Source: Ascoidea rubescens DSM 1968 (lineage: Eukaryota; Ascomycota; Saccharomycetes; Ascoideales; Ascoideaceae). From it: a stretch of DNA of 64,000 nucleotides. Below are positions 53,001 to 61,400 of the stretch, in pieces (the first letter of the stretch is position 1; the number at the start of each line of letters is the position of its first letter). The DNA is taken from positions 2,864,694 through 2,928,693 of the forward strand of contig NW_017962913.1 in assembly GCF_001661345.1 (NCBI RefSeq), read 5' to 3'. The translations under genes were made by a program, and so were the position numbers. The notes beneath the pieces were generated by a model, which did no database searches, was not told where the DNA came from, and was given only the letters and a program-made list of their open reading frames with translations.

Positions 53001-55153
53001 ATACTGAAGTTTTGGTTTTGGCGGCAAGACATGGGCACGATGATATTGTTAGCGTCCTTTTAGGATCAGGCGCAGATGTTAACTCGACAGCAGATGATGG
53101 ATCATCAATATTAATGAACGCTGTTGGGAGAGGACATACTCAAATTGTGAAACTTTTGCTTGAAAATGGTGCTAATCCGTTAGCTAAACGAAAAACAGAT
53201 GGAAAAACAGCTTTGGATATTGCTTTAAATTCTGATATAAGAGAAGATGATGAAATAGAATTGTTAAAAGAATCAATGAAAAATTTTAAAGATAACCAAA
53301 ATAGCAGCTCATTAATGACAAAACCACCAACCAATGGAAGTGGAACCAAAAGAAAAGGCAAGAAGAGGAAGCTTATTAGAGGCAAAGAAAACGAAGAGCT
53401 TAAACGAATTAAAAGAGAAAGCTCATATGAAAGTGAGGAAAATAACAATAACAAATGGCTTAAATCAAGTGCCTCTGTAGATCATCAGCAATATTGGAAA
53501 GAATTATCTGAGGATATTAGGAAAGATCCCAAAGAAAAGCCCCCTGGTTCTACTAGTGATTTCAAGGAAATTGAGACTGTTGAAATTGCTAAGATTCCTG
53601 AAATTCTTGAACCTGTTGATGAAATACCCAAAGCTAAGCGTACTGAAATGGTTAGTGATAAAACGGGTGAGCTTGGTAAGGAGATTTCAAAGCCAAAAAC
53701 CGAAAAAGATGATGAAGTCAAAGATACAATAGTTAGTAAAATAGCTGAGAATACTGCTGATGATAAAGTCTTGGCTGGTGATGAAAGAAATATTTTAAAT
53801 AATAAAAAAAAGAGAAAGAAAGAAAAATTAACAAGTATTTTTGACGATGAAATTGAAACTGAAAATGTTAAAAGAAAAAAGGTTTCTAATAGTAATGTTG
53901 ATGATGAGAGTAAAGACAAGATTGAGAGTGTTGAAGAAGATATTAAAGAGGATATTAAGGAGGATATTAAAGAAAATATTGACGAGTCCATTGAAACTAA
54001 ACCTAACCCAATGGCAGATACTTTCAATAAAAATGCTGTTGTGGAAATTAATAAGAAGAATGAAATATCAAGATCAGCTACTCCAGTCTCTAAAGTATCA
54101 ATACTATTGTCGGCATCTTCATCGGTTTCTCCGGTTTCAACAAGTAAAACAGTTAAAATTGAAAAGTTGAGCGACTTGAAAAAAGTAGTCAAGGAAGCAA
54201 AGAAAGATAAAGTTCAAACACCGGGTGCAACTGCTAATGACGATGAATTTAAAAGCAAAAAGCAAAAAGATTTAGAAGCTGCTAAACAAAGAGAGATATA
54301 TGAACAAAAAAAAGAGGCAGCGCTCAAAGCAAGAAGACAAAAAATTCTTGACAATATTAAAGAAGCCGAAAAGAAAAGAGAAGAAGATAAGAGAAAGTTA
54401 ATTTTGATGGAAGAAGAAAAGCAGAAAAAAATCAAGTTAGAGGAAGAGGAGCGTAAAAGAAAAGCTCAAGAAAAACTAATAATTGAAATGAAAAAACGAG
54501 ATTTGGAACAAAGAAAAAGAATTCGTAGGCATTATCCATATGGACTTCATATTGCGAATTTTTTTGCAAACGGGAAGGACAAAAGAACAAAAGAAGAGAT
54601 TTTTTCCAATTCAATGAAATATTTACCATTTTATTATATCATCAACCATAATGAAAAATGGGTTGTTGATTTGCAAGTTAATTTAGTGACGGCTATTGAG
54701 AGTTTATATGAAAAATATCCCAATATTTCTAAGTTTCCAGTTAATGACCAACAAAAGGTCAAACTTTGGAACATATTTTATCCTATATTAGGGGATAGAA
54801 GACCGATGTCAATTGATCGGCAGTTGGATGTTTTCAAAAAAGGAGAGGAACAATTTGAGTCTCTCGATCTTAATTGGGTAAAATTAAGCACAATAGAGAA
54901 TATTTTGGATAAAGATTACAAGGAAATATTGAAAGCAATGGACCAAAAGAAAATGGTAGAGATTGAGTTGAATAGAAGCATGAATTTCAATAAAGACAAG
55001 CTGGCATTTGATAATTCAGAAAACAAAAATTCGGAAAAGATTATAGCAGTTGAGAATAATAATGAAAACAAAGTAAGCAAATTTCCTAGAAGATTTAAAG
55101 GAAGAGCAGCAACATTAAAAGTTTTAAACAGAGCCAACCAAAGATTATGGTAG
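49367..55153 (+). CDS. HOS4: ankyrin-repeat protein Hos4 (Set3 complex)
   Basis: Probable Hos4, a subunit of the Set3 histone-deacetylase complex that represses early meiotic and inducible genes. The product has 1928 residues. The first 490 are Asn/Ser/Tyr-rich and disordered; a predicted coiled coil lies around LLLQKQSQLQKEIEILQQ (about 400-420). A long Lys/Glu/Asn-rich stretch follows. Ankyrin repeats occupy about 1000-1290 in two groups: GRSKLQRACAKGHFEIAKQL, TTGLHEACLKGYLDIVKLL and TPLIDAASNGHYDVIKYLL, then after a spacer VLVLAARHGHDDIVSVLL and ILMNAVGRGHTQIVKLLL. A Glu/Lys/Arg-rich single helix (about 1620-1720) precedes a folded C-terminus. Yeast Hos4 has the same order but about 1080 residues. 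An upstream frame extension starts with TTG; the first ATG is 49367. Confidence 0.82.
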
Positions 55154-55799
55154 TCATTCGGATAATGAATAAATTTTTTGTTCTGATACTTGTGTTATAA
55201 TGATTTTTTTTTCTTTCATTATTATGTTTATGTTAATTATTTTTTTTTCTATTTAATTGGAGGATATTATCTAGCTTATTTACCAACATTGAATTATTGA
55301 TTCTAAAATTTGAATTTAATATATTATAATTTAGAGGGTTTTTGCATAATTGGGACTGATAAATTGAATTTGTAAGTACTGTTTAAATAATTGTAGTTTC
55401 ATTCTTGGTTTTACTTTTTCTAGAGTTTATGTTCAGGTAAAGATCTGAAGATCTGAATTTGAAGTGTATTATATTTTATGGATCATTTGGTAAGAGTTAT
55501 TGCATTGCTATTTATATTATTTATATTAATTGATGAAAAAATAGAAAAGGAAATCGAAGAGGATTTGATCCATTTAAATATCTTTTTGATAGAGAAGGCC
55601 CCGTTGGAATTGAAACTGGAGCTGCGGTTTCAGCAATAAGGGTGGGAATACCGCGTGACCTGAGTTCAAAAACAAGAGCCCGGCAATTTCAAAGAGTATT
55701 CTACTTTTGCCCGAACCAAAATCGATCAAGGAATATATGTAAATTAATATCAATAAAAAAGAACTAAAGATGAACAGCTTTGGAATGAAAATTTTGGAA
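55154..55799. other. convergent 3' flanks of HOS4 and NDUFA12
   Basis: AT-rich, about 0.65 kb. No gene or repeat of note is seen. Confidence 0.6.
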
Positions 55800-56219
55800 T
55801 CACAAACGTTCACGGACCCGTGGGTTCCAACTGGAACATTTTGGCACAGCAGTGTTGTAAGGAACATAAGCACCTGGGGTTGCTGTGTAGTTTGCAGCGT
55901 GGGTCTTTAACGGATAAGCTCTGGTAGCAACTTCGTCTTTGGGCAATTGATGGGGAGGAACGTCTGTTCCATATGCCAACCACCAATGCCAGCCTGGCTC
56001 GACTTGGGAGATGTCGAAGTTTCTGTCAGCATACTCCACCCAACGAGTTCTCAAGTGGATTTCCTCAGGATTGCTGGTTTCATAAAATTGGTTGCCATGA
56101 TCGTCAGTACCAATCAAAGTACCACTTTTGGTGTCACCAATGGTTGCTATTTGGAAGGCATAGCGCTTTAATCCCACACTGTAAGCATTCTTGATTGTAC
56201 GCCACAAAGTAACAGACAT
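55800..56219 (-). CDS. NDUFA12: complex I accessory subunit NDUFA12 (B17.2)
   Basis: Accessory subunit on the peripheral arm of mitochondrial complex I. From the ATG at 56219 the product has 139 residues (MSVTLWRTIKNAYSVGLKRY). Family blocks: IGDTKSGTLIGTDDHGNQFYE, LRTRWVEYADR, QVEPGWHWWLAYGTDVPP, and a C-terminal YNTAVPKCSSWNP. The start fits the fungal family and its length. An ATG further upstream in frame (56303) would add 28 residues (MAALQKPTKFVEEEAEAEA...), which are acidic and unlike a presequence. I prefer the shorter start, with moderate confidence. It is divergent from SDH3, another respiratory gene, across a promoter with two E-boxes. Confidence 0.92.
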   Translation of the reverse strand: MSVTLWRTIKNAYSVGLKRYAFQIATIGDTKSGTLIGTDDHGNQFYETSNPEEIHLRTRWVEYADRNFDISQVEPGWHWWLAYGTDVPPHQLPKDEVATRAYPLKTHAANYTATPGAYVPYNTAVPKCSSWNPRVRERL

Positions 56220-56318
56220 TTTGACTAACACTGATGCTTCTTTCAATGCTTCTGCTTCTGCCTCTTCTTCAACAAACTTGGTTGGTTTTTGCAGCGCCGC
56301 CATTCGCTGCCAGCTGAT

Positions 56319-56324
56319 CACGTG
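56319..56324. promoter_or_regulatory. CACGTG E-box near NDUFA12
   Basis: CACGTG in context TGATCACGTGCAG, 100 bp upstream of the chosen NDUFA12 start. Confidence 0.55.
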
Positions 56325-56512
56325 CAGAGGTTGCGAGCAAAGTGCCTGGTCCAGCACTGGGGTAGCGCATTGCTCACTGCACAGTGTGCATAATCACGCG
56401 CATTGCACTGCTTATGAAAGAACGTGCTCCCATTGGCTGGCGGTTCTCGGTCTGAAGCAGGAGCGGCTCGGAGCAGCGCGGGAAAAGGATCTTTGGCTGG
56501 ATAAGAAGAGGT

Positions 56513-56518
56513 CACGTG
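56513..56518. promoter_or_regulatory. CACGTG E-box near SDH3
   Basis: CACGTG in context GGTCACGTGCCGG, about 185 bp upstream of the SDH3 ATG. Confidence 0.55.
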
Positions 56519-56702
56519 CCGGTTCCTTGAAGCCAGTGTTTTTACTGGCTCAGAACTCACCTCCAGAATCTCCATATATAGCATGCAATATATTTCGCAC
56601 AGCAGATTTCGCACTATTGCTCCATCTTCACCAGTTCCTAGCTGATACTATTTGTTAATATTCTACTATCTCATTCCACAATATCCCACTATTCGACTCA
56701 AA

Positions 56703-57245
56703 ATGCTATTACATCGTGCTGGTTTAGGTTTAATGAGAGCCAATATCTCAAAACAGTCCATCTCAAGATTCAATAATGTAGCCAAACCCTTATTGTTGAG
56801 ATCTTCTGTATCCACTGTTTCTGCTAGTTCTGAAGAAGAGCAGGAAATTCTAGTTGCTCAAAGAAGAAACAGACCTACCTCTCCACATTTGGATATCTAC
56901 CAACCTCAGTTGACTATGATTTTATCTGGTGCTCACCGTGTCACCGGTGTTGTATTGGCCTTTGGTTTTTATGGTATTACTTGTGCATATACTGCTTCAA
57001 GTATTTTGGGATACCAATTTGACCATCATCTTCTATTCAATTTGATTGAATCATTGCCTGTCTATTTACAATATGGTTTGAAATCTGCTTTGGCCTTTCC
57101 TTTTGCTTTCCATTTAAGTAACGGATTAAGGCATTACGTTTGGGATATGGGTAAAGAATTAACTATCAAGGGTATCTACAGAACTGGTTATAGCATTTTA
57201 GTATTTGCTGCTATTTTCGGCTCTGCTTTAGTTTTATATAAATAA
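56703..57245 (+). CDS. SDH3: succinate dehydrogenase cytochrome b subunit
   Basis: Membrane anchor subunit of complex II; with Sdh4 it holds the heme and the ubiquinone site in the inner mitochondrial membrane. The product has 180 residues with an N-terminal presequence of about 50 residues (basic, Ser-rich). The mature part begins around NRPTSPHLDIYQPQLTMILS and has the quinone-site motif SGAHRVTGVV, three membrane helices, and the heme-ligand region AFHLSNGLRHYVWD. The frame opens upstream at a TTG (56652), but 56703 is the first ATG and starts the presequence. Confidence 0.95.
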   Translation: MLLHRAGLGLMRANISKQSISRFNNVAKPLLLRSSVSTVSASSEEEQEILVAQRRNRPTSPHLDIYQPQLTMILSGAHRVTGVVLAFGFYGITCAYTASSILGYQFDHHLLFNLIESLPVYLQYGLKSALAFPFAFHLSNGLRHYVWDMGKELTIKGIYRTGYSILVFAAIFGSALVLYK

Positions 57246-57655
57246 AGTTATTTATATTGATCAAATCAATCATACCATAATATAATATAATACAACCTGA
57301 TTTATTACTTGATGTATTACTTGATTAATTGACTTGAATCTTAAACCCGATCTATTTTGTGCATTAATATTCTCTAATAAAACAGTTTTTTACTTTCATT
57401 ATCTTTTTTTTTATACTTCTTTTATAAATGTATATATATATATATATCTGCCTCTGTCTTTTATCTCTATATAAATACATACACCTCTTAATTACACGTC
57501 AATTATAATTTAAACCCGTTCATTATCTATTTACACATTTCGAATATTTATAAAAGAACTTTCAACATAGCAATACCAATAATAAACTTTTTTAAAAAAA
57601 AACAAGAATAAAGAATCATGATAAACAAGTTCTTCTAATAACACTTCGGATTCTT
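57246..57655. other. convergent 3' flanks of SDH3 and MRPL31
   Basis: AT-rich, with a short ATAAT pentamer cluster (about 57278-57294) and a (TA)n run (about 57429-57446). No gene is seen. Confidence 0.6.
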
Positions 57656-58134
57656 TTAATAATACTTTGGATTAACTCTTTGTGATACCTTTGTCCATTT
57701 TGGCACCCTGTGTATACCCTTTCTATACCCTCTGGTTTTCTTACTGTAAACTGTATATTTATCTCTAGGCAACATCTCATGTTCTTTGGGGAAAAATTCC
57801 GAATTATTCAACTGTTGAAGCTTTTTAGGAACGATTTGTTCGGTTTTAACCAACCCTTCAGTTACAACACTGAGAACATTATCAACTGCTTGCAATCTCT
57901 TTCTTTGTCTGTATTTCCTGGTTCTTGATAATTTCAATGGAAATTTCCTATTCAACATCAATAAAATTAAAAATAAAACCAATCATGTTAGAATACAAAC
58001 AAAACATTGTCTCATAATAATCGTCAAACAGAAATGAATGAACAAAATATTAAAACGTCTTTTCCAAGTAAAAAAACAACATACCATAACAAACCCCCCA
58101 ACGCAACATTCGTGGCTTTAAATGCTCCAAACAT
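57656..58134 (-). CDS. MRPL31: mitochondrial ribosomal protein mL60 (Mrpl31), two exons
   Basis: Large-subunit protein of the mitochondrial ribosome. Two exons on the minus strand: 58134-58085 (50 nt) and 57947-57656 (292 nt including the stop), giving 113 residues. Exon 1 codes MFGAFKATNVALGGLLW, very like the yeast Mrpl31 N-terminus (MFGPFK...GGLLW). Exon 2 continues KFPLKLSRTRKYRQRKRL and ends in SKKTRGYRKGIHRVPKWTK, matching the yeast C-terminus. The splice falls inside the Trp codon. Without splicing, exon 2 would lack its proper start. From memory the S. cerevisiae gene has no intron, so the intron was either lost there or gained here. It is divergent from POL2. Confidence 0.93.
57948..58084 (-). 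other. spliceosomal intron of MRPL31
   Basis: 137 nt on the minus strand: donor GTATGT (58084-58079), near-canonical branch point TTCTAAC (57993-57987; consensus TACTAAC), acceptor TAG ending at 57948. Branch A to acceptor is 40 nt. Joining the exons restores the conserved GGLLWKFP sequence exactly. Confidence 0.92.
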
Positions 58135-58485
58135 CTTTCCAGCTTTACTCCAACACCTTTCTGATAGATTTGTTACAATCGTCCTCCACTTGAATTTACC
58201 AAATGATATAATGAAAAAAAATAATAGCAACGCTTACGTAAAATCACTTGTTTATTACCTAATTGGAAAATGCTCAAAACGGACAATTTGGGAAATTTTC
58301 TCTTTTTTCGTGTTTTAATAAAAATGCCAGTTCGTGTGCCTTGAATTTTGGCCAAAGTTTCAATCTCTGATCAGCAAAACCTTGATGTCAATCTCAAATA
58401 AATGAAGAATTGTTATTTTCTCTGGCTTTTTTCATTACCTTTTCGCTCTTTCTAATTCCATTCTGCTTTTCTGTTTGATAATATC
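58135..58485. promoter_or_regulatory. divergent MRPL31 / POL2 promoter
   Basis: About 350 bp, AT-rich, without the GC island seen at other promoters. One TTTCGTG (reverse of the Swi4/Swi6 box CACGAAA) lies at 58306-58312. No ACGCGT or CACGTG was found. Confidence 0.45.
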
Positions 58486-61400
58486 ATGGCTAGAAGAAAG
58501 AAAGAAAACGATTTTCAACGCAAAAATTTCAGCAACTCAAACAGCAATTACAATTCAAACAATAACTTCAATTCAAATAATAACTTTTTTTCCAATTCTT
58601 TCAAAAAACTAGCAAGATATGATCTATCCAAAAAAATCGACGAGATTGATTCTCTTATGGGTTTCCACAGATTCGATTCTGGCCCAAAGAAAACTGGTTG
58701 GCTAGTCAATATCCATCCTGCAACAATTTTTAACGAAAATGATTCAAGACTACTTGGCTATTCTGCTGTGGATCTTTATTTCTTGGATAAAGAAGGCGGA
58801 ACCTTTAAATCATCTGTTCTATATGACCCTTATTTTCTACTATCATGTTCAAATACCAATTACCAAAATGAAGTGGAAGAATTTTTAACAAAAAAATTAG
58901 AAGGCTTGTTAAAAAAAATACTGAAAATATCAAAAGAAGATTTAAAATTGACAAACCATTTAATCGGAATTCAGAGAAGTTATCTCAAAATTTCCTTTCA
59001 CAATGTATCTGATCTAATCGAAGCAAGAAGAATAATAAATCAAATTCTAGCTTCAAATAAAAAAACAAACAAAATGAAAGACATTTACCAATCAATTGCC
59101 GACCTAGATAATTTTAATGACAACGATTATGAGAGTTTCAGCAAAAATATTTACAATTCCAACAGCTTCAATAAAAATAACAGCAGTACTGGCATAAACG
59201 CTTCTCAATTTATTGATGACATCCGTGAATACGATGTGCCTTATCATGTAAGAGTAGCAATAGATAAAAATATAAGAGTTGGAAAATGGTATAGTGTCGA
59301 TCCCAATGGTGATTCAGAAAACAATATAATTCTCACAGAATTGGATTTAGTGGTTCCTGCCGATCCTGTAATTCTTGCCTATGATATTGAAACTACTAAA
59401 GCTCCATTGAAATTTCCCAATTCTAGCGTGGATCAAATAATGATGATTTCTTATATGATTGATGGCCAAGGCTATTTAATAACAAACAGAGAAATTATCA
59501 GCAAAGATATTGAAGATTTTGAATATACTCCAAAGCCTGAATACCAAGGGTTATTTGAAATTTATAACGCTCCAAATGAATTTGAATTGATAAAATATTT
59601 CTTTCAGCATATAAGAGATGTGCAACCAACTGTTATTGCAACTTTTAATGGTGATTTTTTTGATTGGCCATTTGTAGAAGCAAGAGCTGATTATCATAGC
59701 ATTTCAATGTTTGATGAAATAGGTTTTAGAAAAGATTCCGAAGGTGAATATAAATCAACATACTGTGCCCATATGGATTGCTACAAATGGGTCAAAAGAG
59801 ATTCTTATCTACCTCAAGGGTCTCAAGGTTTGAAAGCTGTCACTTTAGCGAAGCTAGGTTATAATCCTCTTGAATTAGATCCAGAACTAATGACTCCATA
59901 TGCTATTGAACAACCCCAGATTCTTTCCGAATATTCTGTTTCCGATGCTGTTGCTACTTATTACCTATATTACAAATATGTTCATCCTTTTATATTCTCT
60001 TTAGCCACTATCATTCCATTAAATCCTGATGAAGTTTTAAGAAAAGGTACTGGTACTTTATGTGAAATGTTGTTGATGGTTCAAGCATATGTTCATGGCA
60101 TTGTATTTCCAAATAAACATATTGATACCCTAGAAAAATTTTATGATGGTCATTTATTAGAATCTGAAACATATGTTGGAGGTCATGTCGAATCTTTAGA
60201 AACTGGTGTTTTTAGAGCAGACTTGAATTATGATTTCAAAATTGATACAACTGTCATTGACGAATTTTTGGAAATGTTACCTGGAATAATCAAATTTTGT
60301 GTAACAGTTGAAAATAAAAAATCCATGGACGACATCGTAAACTATCAAGAAGTTTATACCGAAATGAAAAACCGATTACTAAAATTTAAAAGCAAACCGA
60401 AATTATTTGAAAAACCTTCGATTTATCATGTTGATGTTGCTTCAATGTATCCCAATATTATGATATCAAATCGTCTACAGCCAGATTCAATTAAATTTGA
60501 AAAGGACTGTGCCCTATGTGAATTCAACACTGCTGGTAAAGATTGTGATAGGAAACTCACTTGGTCCTGGAGAGGAGAGTTTTATCCTACAAAAATGAAT
60601 GAATATAATATGATTAAACGAGCTTTACAAAATGAATCTTTTCAATCGCTACAGGGAAACCAGCAAAAAGAATTTAATAATCTTGTTTATGGGGATCAGA
60701 TGCACTACTTGAAAAAAAATTTGAATAGTTATTCCAGGAAGGTTTATCATAGAATAACAGTTACAGAGACAATTAAAAAGGAATCAATTGTTTGTCAGAA
60801 AGAAAATCCATTTTATATCAACACTGTTCGAGATTTTAGAGATCGTAGATATACATATAAAAAAAAGGCTAAAGAATGGAAACAAAAGGCATCTAAAGTA
60901 GATCATGATGACCATCATACATTAGAAGAGGTCAGGAAAATGATAGTCACATACGACTCTTTGCAACTTGCTCACAAAGTCATTTTGAATTCTTTTTATG
61001 GTTATGTTATGAGAAAAGGTTCTAGATGGTATTCTATGGAAATGGCAGGCATAACCTGTTTGACAGGTGCTACAATTATCCAAATGGCAAGATCTGTTGT
61101 TGAAAGATTTGGAAGACCGTTGGAGTTAGATACTGATGGTATATGGTGTATTATTCCTTCTTCATTTCCAGATGATTTTACCATAAAACTTAAGAAAGGG
61201 AAGATTTCTCTTTCATTTCTATGTTCCATGTTGAATTATTTAGTACACCAAAAATTCACAAACCATCAATATTATGAATTAAAAAACAAAGAAAGATTTG
61301 AGTACGCTGTGAAAAAGGAAAACTCCATATTTTTTGAATTAGATGGACCTTATAGAGCAATGGTTTTGCCCACCTCAAAAGAAGAAGGAAAGGGTATCAA

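Larger units (their letters stand above)
56220..56702. promoter_or_regulatory. divergent NDUFA12 / SDH3 promoter
   Basis: About 480 bp, markedly GC-rich (about 56290-56540), with CACGTG boxes at 56319-56324 and 56513-56518. It drives two respiratory-chain genes in opposite directions. Confidence 0.6.
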
